From assembly GCA_018648445.1 (NCBI GenBank), contig JABGRG010000068.1, positions 1 to 21,981 of the forward strand: 21,981 bases of DNA. Direction: 5' to 3'. The stretch is from Rhodospirillales bacterium (GTDB lineage Bacteria; Pseudomonadota; Alphaproteobacteria; Rhodospirillales_A; JACZKS01). Position 1 is the stretch's first letter; each line of letters opens with the position of its first letter. The position numbers and the translations under genes are program-made. Below, piece after piece: positions 14,129-21,981 of the stretch. The notes beneath the pieces were generated by a model. The model was not told the DNA's origin. It made no database searches and saw only the letters and a list, made by a program, of their open reading frames with translations.

Positions 14129-15189
14129 TCCGTCTCGTTCCCCGCCGTCAGCGTTCACGTGCAATGGTTTGGGGTGCGCCGTTGCTGGCAGTGGCGCTGA
14201 CTTTGATCACCGGCGGGCTGACCTTCGCCATCATGGGAAAACCCATGGGAGTGGCGTTGTTCACCTTCTTCGTACAGCCGCTGACCAGCGTTTACGGAAT
14301 TAGCGAACTGATCGTCAAGGCCTCGCCGCTGGTTCTCATCGGCATCGGATTGTCGCTGGGTTTTCGCGCCAACGTATGGAACATCGGGGCAGAAGGCCAA
14401 TACACGTTTGGGGCTATTCTGGGCGGTGGCATCGCCATATTCTTCCATGACAGCACAAGCCCGTTTTTGCTGCCTGCCATGTTGATTGCAGGGGTCGTCG
14501 GCGGCATGGCGTGGGCTGCCATTCCGGCCTTATTGCGCACCCGTTTCAACGCCAACGAAATTCTGGTCAGCCTGATGCTGACCTATGTCGCCATCCTGCT
14601 GCTCAGTTATCTGGTGCACGGGCCCTGGCGCGATCCCGACGGGTATAACTTCCCGGAATCCCGGTTGTTCCCTGAGGTCGGAACCATGCCGGTCCTGATC
14701 GAGGGAACGCGGGTTCATCTGGGTGTCTTCTTCGCCCTAATTGCTGTGGCGGTGGCGCTGGTTCTGGGCAAGGGGTTGACCGGATTCAAGCTGAAACTGG
14801 TCGGTTTGGCCCCCGAAGCGGCCCGCTTTGCCGGTTTTTCCGAGACAGGCGTGATCTGGTTCGCCCTGTTGGCCGGCGGCGGTCTGGCCGGGCTGGCGGG
14901 GGTGATTGAAGTGGCCGGACCCATCGGCCAATTGATCCCGACCATATCGCCGGGTTATGGATTTACGGCCATCATCGTGGCGTTTCTGGGCCGCCTTCAT
15001 CCCGTGGGCGTGTTGCTGGCTGGTCTGGTTATGGCGTTAACCTATCTGGGTGGCGAGACAGCGCAGATCGAAATTGGGGTTCCGGCGGCTGTCACGGGGC
15101 TGTTCCAGGGGTTCTTGCTGTTCTACTTGCTGGCCTGTGACGTGCTGATCCGCTATCGCATCCACATCCTGATCGGAAAGGCGGCGTAA
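14125..15189 (+). CDS. ABC importer permease 1, BMP/nucleoside type (YufP-like)
   Basis: This is an inner-membrane permease of the BPD_transp_2 (LivH/RbsC-like) family. The 354 residues have about nine to ten hydrophobic helices. Family signatures include KASPLVLIGIGLSLGFRANV, WNIGAEGQYTFGA and FNANEILVSLMLTYVA. The N-terminus is basic (RLVPRRQRSR). It overlaps the ATPase gene by four bases and the second permease by one base, so the three are translationally coupled. The two permeases form a heterodimer in related systems. Confidence 0.93.
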   Translation: MIRLVPRRQRSRAMVWGAPLLAVALTLITGGLTFAIMGKPMGVALFTFFVQPLTSVYGISELIVKASPLVLIGIGLSLGFRANVWNIGAEGQYTFGAILGGGIAIFFHDSTSPFLLPAMLIAGVVGGMAWAAIPALLRTRFNANEILVSLMLTYVAILLLSYLVHGPWRDPDGYNFPESRLFPEVGTMPVLIEGTRVHLGVFFALIAVAVALVLGKGLTGFKLKLVGLAPEAARFAGFSETGVIWFALLAGGGLAGLAGVIEVAGPIGQLIPTISPGYGFTAIIVAFLGRLHPVGVLLAGLVMALTYLGGETAQIEIGVPAAVTGLFQGFLLFYLLACDVLIRYRIHILIGKAA

Positions 15190-16118
15190 TGAGCGGTCTG
15201 GACCATTTGACGCCTTTGATACTGACCGTGATTACGGCCTCCACCCCGTTGCTGTTTGCGGCGGCCGGTGAACTGGTGACGGAACGCTCGGGCGTTTTGA
15301 ACCTGGGCGTCGAGGGGTTGATGGTGACCGGCGCGCTGGCCGCTTTTGCCGGGACGTATGTTTCGGGAAGCGCCGTTATCGGAGTATTATGCGGGGCCTT
15401 GGCGGGCGTACTCATGGCCCTGGTGTTCGCCGCGCTGACTCTCAGCCTCTTGGCCAACCAGGTGGCGACGGGCCTGGCCCTGACCATTTTCGGTCTGGGC
15501 CTGACCTCGCTTCTGGGCTCCGGTTTTATCGGCGTAACCGTCGAAAATATTCCGAAGCTGAACATTCCGGGCTTGAGCGAGCTTCCGGTCATCGGGCCAA
15601 TACTGTTCGGCCAGGACGCCATGGTTTATCTGTCGTTTGCATGTGTAGGCGGCATCGGCTGGGTGCTTGCGCGAACCCGCATCGGCCTGATTTTGCGGGC
15701 GGTGGGGGCGTCGCATGATTCGGCCCACGCGCTGGGCTATCCCGTCATTCGTATCCGCTATCTGGCGACCATGTTCGGCGGCGCCATGGGCGGCATAGCG
15801 GGGTCCTATCTGTCTTTGGTCTATACGCCCATGTGGGCGGAAAATCTGACCGCCGGTCGCGGCTGGATCGCGCTTGCGCTGGTCGTCTTTTCCACATGGC
15901 GGCCGGGGCGTCTGGTGTTGGGCGCATATCTGTTCGGTGCGATCACGGTTATTCAGTTGCACGCGCAGGGTCTGGGGGTGGACGTGCCCTCGCAGTTCCT
16001 GTCGATGACGCCCTATCTGGTGACGATTATGGTTCTGGTCATAATTTCCCGCGATCACTTGAAGATTCAACTCAACGCGCCGGCCTGCCTGGGCCGGAGC
16101 TTCCATCCCGCGCAATGA
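15189..16118 (+). CDS. ABC importer permease 2, BMP/nucleoside type (YufQ-like)
   Basis: This is the partner permease, 309 residues. Conserved segments are ERSGVLNLGVEGLMVTGA, LANQVATGLALTIFGLGLTS and YTPMWAENLTAGRGWIALAL, which are characteristic of the second permease of BMP-type importers. The start shares one base with the previous stop (TAATG). About eight hydrophobic segments are visible. The C-terminal tail is short and polar. The binding-protein gene follows after 59 bases with its own strong ribosome-binding site, which allows extra translation of the binding protein. Confidence 0.93.
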   Translation: MSGLDHLTPLILTVITASTPLLFAAAGELVTERSGVLNLGVEGLMVTGALAAFAGTYVSGSAVIGVLCGALAGVLMALVFAALTLSLLANQVATGLALTIFGLGLTSLLGSGFIGVTVENIPKLNIPGLSELPVIGPILFGQDAMVYLSFACVGGIGWVLARTRIGLILRAVGASHDSAHALGYPVIRIRYLATMFGGAMGGIAGSYLSLVYTPMWAENLTAGRGWIALALVVFSTWRPGRLVLGAYLFGAITVIQLHAQGLGVDVPSQFLSMTPYLVTIMVLVIISRDHLKIQLNAPACLGRSFHPAQ

Positions 16119-16177
16119 CGTTTGCGTGGAAAAATAAGAAGGGTCGGCGGTCCGGCTCGAAGGTAAGGAGAGAAACG

Positions 16178-17251
16178 ATGCTACGATCCACGTTGAAAAC
16201 TTTGGCTCTCGCAGCCATCGGCGGTGCTTTGCTGAGTGTTTCCGCCCAAGCAGAACCGACAAAAGTCGGCTTTATCTATGTCGGCCCCATCGGCGATCAC
16301 GGATGGTCCTACCGCCATGATGTCGGTCGTCTGGCAATTGAGAAAGAACTCGGTGCCAAGGTCAAGACCAGCTACGTCGAAAGCGTCAGCGAAGGCCCCG
16401 ACGCCGAGCGCGTCATCAGCCAGCTGGCATCCTCGGGTCACAAACTGATCTTCACCACCTCGTTCGGCTACATGAACCCGACGCTCAAGGTCGCCAAGCG
16501 CTTCCCGGGCGTCAAATTCGAGCACGCCACTGGCTACAAGCAGGCCGCCAACGTCGCCACCTATTCGGCGCGTTTTTATGAAGGCCGCTATGTGATCGGC
16601 GCCATCGCCGGCAAAATGACCAAATCCAACACAATCGGTTATGTCGGCGCCTATCCGATCCCGGAAGTCGTTCGTGGTATCAATGCCTTCTTGCTGGGTG
16701 CCCGTTCGGTCAATCCCAAGGTTAAGGTCAAGGTGGTTTGGGTTAACAGCTGGTACGACCCCGGCAAGGAAGCCGATGCGGCCAAGGCTCTGATTGACCA
16801 GGGCGTCGACGTGCTGGCCCAGCATACCGATTCGCCGGCTCCCCTGCAGGTTGCTGAAAAGCGCGGCATCGTTGGCTTCGGCCAGGCGTCCGACAACATC
16901 GCGTTTGCGCCCAAGGCCCAGTTGACGGCGATCATCGATAATTGGGACAGCTACTACGTCGAACGCGCCAAAGCGGTCCTCGACGGCACCTGGAAAAAAG
17001 GCGACATCTGGGGTGGCCTGAAATCGACCATGGTGTCCATGGCTCCCTACACCAACATGCCGGCCGACGTGAAGGCCCTGGCGCAGAAGGTGGAAGCCGA
17101 CATCATTGCGGGCAAGGTCCATCCCTTCGCCGGTCCCATCAAGGATCAGTCCGGCGCGCTAAAAGCCAAGGCCGGTGAAGTGCTGGACGACGGCACGCTG
17201 CTGGGAATGAACTGGTATGTCGAAGGCGTCGAAGGCAAACTGCCGAAGTAA
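16178..17251 (+). CDS. BMP-family substrate-binding protein of the ABC importer
   Basis: This is the periplasmic receptor of the importer, in the PnrA/Med family that mostly binds purine nucleosides. The ATG at 16178 is chosen over much longer open frames because AAGGAG precedes it and a signal peptide follows, ending SAQA before EPTK. The mature chain has the BMP pattern: VGFIYVGPIGDHGWSYRHD, FTTSFGYMNPTLKVAKRFP, FEHATGY, ARFYEGRYVIGAIAG and IGYVGAYPIPEV. No lipobox Cys is present at the signal cleavage site, so it is a soluble periplasmic protein and not a lipoprotein as in Gram-positives. A strong terminator lies 28 bases after the stop. The exact ligand (nucleoside, base or other) cannot be read from sequence alone. 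Confidence 0.93.
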   Translation: MLRSTLKTLALAAIGGALLSVSAQAEPTKVGFIYVGPIGDHGWSYRHDVGRLAIEKELGAKVKTSYVESVSEGPDAERVISQLASSGHKLIFTTSFGYMNPTLKVAKRFPGVKFEHATGYKQAANVATYSARFYEGRYVIGAIAGKMTKSNTIGYVGAYPIPEVVRGINAFLLGARSVNPKVKVKVVWVNSWYDPGKEADAAKALIDQGVDVLAQHTDSPAPLQVAEKRGIVGFGQASDNIAFAPKAQLTAIIDNWDSYYVERAKAVLDGTWKKGDIWGGLKSTMVSMAPYTNMPADVKALAQKVEADIIAGKVHPFAGPIKDQSGALKAKAGEVLDDGTLLGMNWYVEGVEGKLPK

Positions 17252-17279
17252 CAAGACGTCTCGATGCGCGAAAGCGTAC

Positions 17280-17314
17280 AAAGCCCCCGTCCGGTTCGCC
17301 GGGCGGGGGCTTTT
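17280..17314 (+). terminator. Strong intrinsic terminator after the ABC importer
   Basis: A 15-bp G-C-rich stem (one G-T pair at 17290/17303) closes on a TTCG tetraloop at 17295-17298 and ends in a T-run. This separates the importer from the signalling cluster. Confidence 0.95.
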
Positions 17315-17453
17315 GGTATGTCGGTAGTATAGATATTGCAATTACCTGTATCGATATGGAAAGCTCGTTCTTCTTTTGAGATGTTAAGGGATTTAGGGAA
17401 GGGGTAACGTACGCACACCGAGAAATGAGTGCGCAACGAGAGGGGGAAAAACC

Positions 17454-18545
17454 ATGTTTCAGCGATGGTTGCTCATTGCCGGCTTGGTTCTCTATCCGGT
17501 TGCTTCGCAGGCAGAGACCGTTTTCGCTGTCGTCGGCGGGATGTCGGGATCGTATGCACCGATCGGTTCCTGGTTCAAGAACGGTTCGCGTGGCGCCGTC
17601 GATGAGATCAATTCATCGGGCGGGCTGCTCGGTGAGAAAATCGACTTTATCGTCCGGGATGACGAATGCGACGCCGGAAAGGCGAAAACGATTGCGGGGG
17701 AACTCGCCGGTTTGAAAGTGCCGTTTGTCATGGGGCACTTATGTTCCGACGCCTCCATCGCCGCTTCGGACATCTACGAGAAAAACGGGATCGTCGCCAT
17801 TTCCCCGTCTTCGACCAATCCCGCGCTGACGGAACGCGGCTTTTCCAACATTTTCAGAACGACCGGACGGGACGACATGCAGGGGTTCGTTCTGGCGGAA
17901 CATATCCTCAGGAATTTCAAAACCAAGGCGCTGGGGTTCATATATGACCAGACTGCCTACAGCCGGGGCGTCGTTGATGTGGCAAAGAAATTCGTCAGTC
18001 AGGCGGGAAAATCGGTCGCCTTTTCCGAACCCGCTCCCGAGGGGTCTCTCGATTTCTCGGCCGTTCTCGATAAAATTGAAGAGAACAACGTTCAGGTTAT
18101 CCTTTACCCGGCCCTGCCCGAGCAATTGGCCGAATTTGTCAAACAGCGTGCGAAGCGGGGGCTAAAGTTCGTTTTGCTTGGTGGCGACACCTTCACCAAT
18201 ATCACCGTGGAAAAGAGAGATATTCGCTTGCTGGACGGGGTTCAGTTCAGTTTTCCGCCGGACCCGGCGCATGACCGACGCAACAAGGCCATTGTCAAGA
18301 AATACAAGGCCCAAGGGATTAATCCCGAAGCCTTCACGTTTTACAGTTATGCAGCCGTTCAGGTGTGGGCGCAGGCCGTGCGTGAAGCAGGCACTTTCGA
18401 AGCGGGCAAGGTTTCGAAGGTTTTGAAATCGATGAAGTTCGATACGGTGTTGGGAGAGATTGGCTTCGATAGAAAGGGAGACATCTCCAATCCGGGATTT
18501 GTCATGTACATCTACAACAAAGGAAAGCGATACTATTTTGAATGA
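17454..18545 (+). CDS. LivJ-like periplasmic binding protein without a transporter
   Basis: This is a periplasmic binding protein of the branched-chain amino acid receptor type (Peripla_BP_6), 363 residues. A signal peptide ends VASQA before ETVFAV. Family features are the opening GGMSGSYAPIGSWFKNGS, the cofactor-like VDEINSSGGLLGEKI, RDDECDAGKAKTIA, AISPSSTNPALTERGF and NIFRTTGRDDMQG. The strong ribosome-binding site GAGGGGG lies before the ATG. No permease or ATPase gene for it is nearby. The next gene, 52 bases on, is a membrane sensor, which suggests that this protein acts as a ligand-bound co-receptor in signalling. The ligand is unknown, but amino acids, amides and short organic acids are typical of the family. 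Confidence 0.87.
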   Translation: MFQRWLLIAGLVLYPVASQAETVFAVVGGMSGSYAPIGSWFKNGSRGAVDEINSSGGLLGEKIDFIVRDDECDAGKAKTIAGELAGLKVPFVMGHLCSDASIAASDIYEKNGIVAISPSSTNPALTERGFSNIFRTTGRDDMQGFVLAEHILRNFKTKALGFIYDQTAYSRGVVDVAKKFVSQAGKSVAFSEPAPEGSLDFSAVLDKIEENNVQVILYPALPEQLAEFVKQRAKRGLKFVLLGGDTFTNITVEKRDIRLLDGVQFSFPPDPAHDRRNKAIVKKYKAQGINPEAFTFYSYAAVQVWAQAVREAGTFEAGKVSKVLKSMKFDTVLGEIGFDRKGDISNPGFVMYIYNKGKRYYFE

Positions 18546-18597
18546 GCGCGTGGGCCGGGAAGATAGAAATACATCAAGACATCGGAGCTGAAACGGT

Positions 18598-20217
18598 ATG
18601 ACCAAGTCTTCGCGGTTTCTGAGTAGTGGAAAAAGCTTGGTTGGCTTGTCGGTCGTCTTGCTGCTTGGCTTCGGCGGCCTGTTCTATGTCGATGGAGAGG
18701 TCAAGCTAAACGCCGAACGCCTTCGCATCATGACGATTAACGCGGAACGAATCCTGAATGCGGATCGTAGCATGACGGCCGCGGTGCGTTTGGCGGCCAG
18801 CCTTGAATCGGATCATTTTTTACTCAACTACCAGAACACCCAGGACACCAAGTACGCTTTGCTGGAAGAAAATGCCCGGCTTCAAAAGAACGAACATGTT
18901 CGCCAGGCAATGGGGAAACTGGTCGATATACAAGACGAGATCGAAGGCACGGAATCCGAGGCTATCTCTCTCATTGACCAAGAGAAATGGGAAGAAGCAT
19001 TGGAATTGGTTACGGAGCCATCATTCCAGCGCCAAAAGGGAATTTACCGGGCCAGCCTTTCCGGTGTTCTGCGCGAAATGATCCAGATAAGCCAGGAGCA
19101 GGCCGAAAAGTCGGACCGACTTGCCGAGATCATGCAGTATGTCGTGTTGTGCATGTTTGGTCTTCTCGCCGCGATCGGGGCATTGTATTCGCGGGAAACG
19201 CGCCGTTCGCTGGGCCGCCAGACCGAACTGGCCAAAAGTTTGGAGGCGGTCAACGAGAACCTTGAACAAACGGTCAGCGAGCGAACCGCGGAACTTAGAA
19301 CGCTAGCGTCTGCCGTCGATCAAAACCCCTCGGGAATCGTGATTACCGACGTGGAAGGATGCATTGAATACGTTAACCCGCGTTTTTCCGAAATTACAGG
19401 CTATGCGGCGGAAGAAGCCGTGGGCAAGACCACTCAAATTCTCAAGAGCGGCGAAATGGCTCCTGAGGTGTTTGAGGAAATGTGGAAGACCATTCTGTCG
19501 GGAAATCTCTGGAGTGGATTGTTCAAGAACAAAAGGAAGAATGGGGAGATTTTTTGGACGTCATCATCGATTTCCCCGGTCGCTGACGAAGACGGCCAGC
19601 TGACCCATTTTGTTGGTGTCATTGAAGACATTACGGAGAAGCTCGACGTCGAACACAGGGTCGCGGAATCCGAGGAACGCACCCGTCTTATATTGAGTTC
19701 TGCAGGCGAAGGAATTTTCGGCCTGAGCCCGGACGGTGAGGTGACGTTTTGTAATCATGTCGCGGCTGAAATGCTGGGGTATCGGGAAGAAGAGCTTCTC
19801 GGCGTGAAAATGCACGCCACCGTGCACCATACCCGCGCCGATGGCTCGCCCTATCCGCCGGAGGAATGCCCGATGCGGGGCACCTATTCCAAGGGCGTTC
19901 CGTGCGAAATTCAGGACGAGGTCCTTTGGCGCAGCGACGGTAGTTCCTTCCCTGTCGAGTATTCCTCATTGCCCATGCGCAAGGACGGAGAGCTTGTGGG
20001 TTCCGTTGTTGTGTTTCGGGATATTACCGAACGCAAGCGCGGCGAAACCGTGCTGGTCGACAAGATGGAGGAGCTGGAGAAGTTTTCCCGAATCGCCGTG
20101 GGCCGCGAATTGCGGATGATCGAACTAAAGGAAGAAATCAACGGGTTGTTGCAGCAGCTTGGCCGCGACGCTGAATATGAGATCGCCGATAAAGATATGA
20201 CAACGTTTAATCGGTGA
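18598..20217 (+). CDS. Membrane sensor with helical periplasmic domain and two PAS domains, no output domain
   Basis: The 539 residues run as follows: membrane helix about 12-28; an all-helical periplasmic domain of about 145 residues, with RSMTAAVRLAAS, ISLIDQEKWEEALELV and REMIQISQEQAEKSDR; a second membrane helix at 178-198; a coiled coil with SERTAELRTL; PAS at about 238-348; PAS at about 358-485 with the PYPPEECPMRG loop; and a helical tail carrying VGRELRMIELKEEIN (about 490-520). The protein then stops. There is no histidine-kinase, GGDEF, EAL or chemotaxis signalling domain. The tail motif is often seen in sensor proteins just before a transmitter. Here it may dock a separate kinase. 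The gene lies between two periplasmic binding-protein genes. The ribosome-binding site before the ATG is weak. Confidence 0.9.
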   Translation: MTKSSRFLSSGKSLVGLSVVLLLGFGGLFYVDGEVKLNAERLRIMTINAERILNADRSMTAAVRLAASLESDHFLLNYQNTQDTKYALLEENARLQKNEHVRQAMGKLVDIQDEIEGTESEAISLIDQEKWEEALELVTEPSFQRQKGIYRASLSGVLREMIQISQEQAEKSDRLAEIMQYVVLCMFGLLAAIGALYSRETRRSLGRQTELAKSLEAVNENLEQTVSERTAELRTLASAVDQNPSGIVITDVEGCIEYVNPRFSEITGYAAEEAVGKTTQILKSGEMAPEVFEEMWKTILSGNLWSGLFKNKRKNGEIFWTSSSISPVADEDGQLTHFVGVIEDITEKLDVEHRVAESEERTRLILSSAGEGIFGLSPDGEVTFCNHVAAEMLGYREEELLGVKMHATVHHTRADGSPYPPEECPMRGTYSKGVPCEIQDEVLWRSDGSSFPVEYSSLPMRKDGELVGSVVVFRDITERKRGETVLVDKMEELEKFSRIAVGRELRMIELKEEINGLLQQLGRDAEYEIADKDMTTFNR

Positions 20218-20248
20218 CGTTACGATGCGAAATCGGGTAGGTGGTGAC

Positions 20249-21352
20249 ATGAGCATGGTGTTTTCGCGGAAATTCATTGGAGCCGTAACGGCTGGTGTTT
20301 TTGTTATGGCGGCGATGGCCACGGAATCCCGAGCGGGCGATGCGTGGTATCCCCTCGAGGTAGATGTTTGGACGCCGCCGTTCAATTCCGATCTGGCGCG
20401 TGCTACCGAAACCTATAACGCCCTGGAAAAAGCTTCCAAACAGTGGCGCATTTGTGCCTCCATTCCGCATCTCAAGGACCCTTATTGGGGCGCTGTCAAC
20501 TATGCCCTCATCGACGAAGCCAAACGCCTGCGCGTTGGCCTGCGTCTTGTTGAAGCGGGCGGATACGGCAACCTTGCGGTGCAACGAGAGCAGATCGTTC
20601 AGTGCATGGGCAGCGGCGCCGACGGACTGATCATAAGCAGCATCAGCGCTGACGGGCTAAACGATCTGGTGGGGCGTTATACGGGTGAGGGAAAACCGGT
20701 CATCGATATGATCAACGGCATGGCGTCGACGCGGATTACCGCCCGCTCCGGCGTTGATTTCTTCGCCACTGGGTATGCCGTCGCCGATTATATCCGCAAA
20801 CTCCACGCCGGATCATCCGATCCTGTTCGGGTCGCTTGGTTTCCGGGGCCGGAAGGGGCGGTGTGGGTGAATCAGGGGGACAAGGGCTTTCGCAAGGGCA
20901 TTGAGGGCAGTTCCATCCAGATCATTACATCGGCGCGTGGCGACACCGGGCGAGCAACCCAGGGTGAATTGGTCGAGAAGGCGTTGGACGAGCATCCTGA
21001 TCTGGACTACATCGTTGGCACGACGGTAACTGCCGACGCTGCTGTGGAGCTTCTGCGCCGACGTAGCCTCACCGGCAAGGCAAAGGTTCTTGCGTATTAT
21101 TACAGCCCCGGGGTGCACCGCGGCATTCGTCGCGGCAATGTGGTCGCTGCTCCCACTGATCTGCAGGCGATACAGGCGCGCATTTCGGTCGACCTCGCGG
21201 TTCGCGCGTTGGAAGGGAAACCATTCTTCAAACACGTTGCGCCAAAGGTGATCGTTGTTGATCGCAAGACCATCAAATCCTTCGACGAGTCGACATCCTT
21301 GCCGCCCCGTGGGTTTCGCCCAATATTCAGTGTGAACGACTGGGGTAACTGA
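20249..21352 (+). CDS. torT: TorT-like periplasmic binding protein (TMAO sensor co-receptor family)
   Basis: TorT binds trimethylamine N-oxide and presents it to the kinase TorS. The 367 residues start with a signal peptide ending SRA before GDAWYPLEV. The TorT pattern is clear: WRICASIPHLKDPYWGAVNY, then VEAGGYGNLAVQREQIVQC and GADGLIISSIS, in a sugar-binding-protein type fold. The ATG at 20249 is preceded by GGTAGGTGG; an in-frame ATG at 20225 would add eight residues. The gene starts 31 bases after the PAS sensor stop, and another sensor follows 40 bases later. No TMAO reductase (torCAD) is in the window, so the ligand could be TMAO or a different compound. The family call is firm; the ligand is inference. 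Confidence 0.85.
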   Translation: MSMVFSRKFIGAVTAGVFVMAAMATESRAGDAWYPLEVDVWTPPFNSDLARATETYNALEKASKQWRICASIPHLKDPYWGAVNYALIDEAKRLRVGLRLVEAGGYGNLAVQREQIVQCMGSGADGLIISSISADGLNDLVGRYTGEGKPVIDMINGMASTRITARSGVDFFATGYAVADYIRKLHAGSSDPVRVAWFPGPEGAVWVNQGDKGFRKGIEGSSIQIITSARGDTGRATQGELVEKALDEHPDLDYIVGTTVTADAAVELLRRRSLTGKAKVLAYYYSPGVHRGIRRGNVVAAPTDLQAIQARISVDLAVRALEGKPFFKHVAPKVIVVDRKTIKSFDESTSLPPRGFRPIFSVNDWGN

Positions 21353-21392
21353 CTTAACCAGACGAAAATGAAGGAAAAATAGGGGAGATGGC

Positions 21393-21981
21393 GTGATACC
21401 CTGGTTTAGAATTTTGCTTCTGCTGGTCGTGGCAGGCCTCGGCGTTGCTGGAACGATCTCCATGAGTGAGGCGCTTCGCGATGATTCCCGTAAAGGCTGG
21501 GAGGCGGAAGCGGGGCAGGCAGCCGAGTCTCTATCGGGTTCCCTTCTTGGTTGGCTCGAAGAGAGCTACGGGCCTTTATCTGGCCTCGCCGCCCTGTTGG
21601 AAAATTCCGACAATCTTACCGAAACTGAATTTCTCAATGCCTATGACGGGCTGGAGGCCCGGGCTACCGCCTTTTTCCTTGATGCGGCGGGGCTGATTAC
21701 TCCGGTTCTGAACACCGATCCGCAGGAATGGCACATTAAGTATTCCAACGATCTCGACGGCGTATTGTCGGCGGACGAGCCATTGGCCACGCACCCGGAG
21801 ATACTGGAGGCGGTTCATGTCGCCGAAGCCCGCTTTGGCGAGATCATACTCGGTCGCCCGGTGCGTTTGGGAGATATGTCGGCGGTTGTCGCACCTGTCG
21901 CGCTCGGCACATTCGATATGGATGGTCCGAAGGTGGTCGTCGGGTTGGTCGATTTTGTCGACCTGACCAAGGGGCTCTTCG
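21393..21981 (+). CDS. Membrane sensor with CHASE-like periplasmic domain, N-terminal part (runs off the right edge)
   Basis: A GTG at 21393 preceded by AGGGGAG opens a frame with no stop to the window end (196 complete codons). The ATG at 21388 is in a different frame that stops at once, so the GTG is preferred. Residues about 3-22 are a membrane helix (VIPWFRILLLLVVAGLGVAG). The rest is periplasmic and fits CHASE-like sensing domains, with ATAFFLDAAG, YSNDLDGVLS, LATHPEILEAVHVAE and APVALGTFD. The second membrane helix and cytoplasmic output domains lie outside the window. As the neighbour of torT it is a candidate TorT partner, although TorS has a helical periplasmic domain rather than this fold. 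It may supply the output lacking in the sensor at 18598. Confidence 0.75.
   Translation, partial: MIPWFRILLLLVVAGLGVAGTISMSEALRDDSRKGWEAEAGQAAESLSGSLLGWLEESYGPLSGLAALLENSDNLTETEFLNAYDGLEARATAFFLDAAGLITPVLNTDPQEWHIKYSNDLDGVLSADEPLATHPEILEAVHVAEARFGEIILGRPVRLGDMSAVVAPVALGTFDMDGPKVVVGLVDFVDLTKGLF

Noticed and set aside
15833..16177. Long N-terminal extension of the BMP binding protein
   Set aside because: It overlaps the second permease in another frame; the signal peptide and AAGGAG site fix the start at 16178.

Overview
The window reads as chromosomal DNA from a motile, membrane-sensing alphaproteobacterium, most likely in or near the Rhodospirillales. This is an inference from the moderately high G+C, the gene families present, and gene styles such as slyX ending in PPPHY, a csp followed by a tiny Lys/Glu-rich gene, a LapG-type protease, and many PAS/Cache sensors. 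No rRNA, tRNA, CRISPR array, insertion sequence or integrase was recognised.

Layout. (1) 1-1588, minus strand: the N-terminal 529 residues of a Cache-like/PAS membrane sensor that runs off the left edge, divergent from (2) a LapG-like transglutaminase-fold cysteine protease (1690-2400). (3) After a 455-base AT-rich leader come six tightly packed plus-strand genes (2856-8007). They encode a complete group 4 energy-converting [NiFe] hydrogenase in the order echA-B-C-D-E-F, closed by a strong terminator. (4) A small minus-strand flagellin-like gene (8143-8862). (5) A cold-shock protein gene with a long structured leader and a 54-residue charged small protein (9182-9615), followed by a terminator. 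(6) A DHDPS-superfamily aldolase and a creatininase-family amidohydrolase (9944-11801). (7) Convergent slyX and a GIY-YIG domain gene (minus, 11817-12321). (8) A four-gene BMP/nucleoside-type ABC importer (12548-17251): double ATPase, two permeases and a lipoprotein-family binding protein, ended by a textbook UUCG-loop terminator. (9) A signalling cluster (17454 to the right edge): a LivJ-like periplasmic binding protein without a transporter, a helical-bundle/PAS/PAS membrane sensor with no output domain, a TorT-like periplasmic binding protein, and the start of a second membrane sensor with a CHASE-like periplasmic domain.

How the parts work together. The Ech complex would couple ferredoxin-dependent H2 production or uptake to ion translocation. 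Maturation (hyp) genes and electron-donor enzymes (CO dehydrogenase, formate dehydrogenase) are not in the window. EchE keeps both CxxC nickel-ligand pairs and ends right after the second, so it would not need the usual C-terminal protease. The region-9 cluster is the most unusual part. It alternates binding proteins and membrane sensors (SBP, sensor, TorT, sensor) and suggests a periplasmic small-molecule sensing system in which soluble binding proteins act as co-receptors. Its output component is not visible and may lie to the right of the window.
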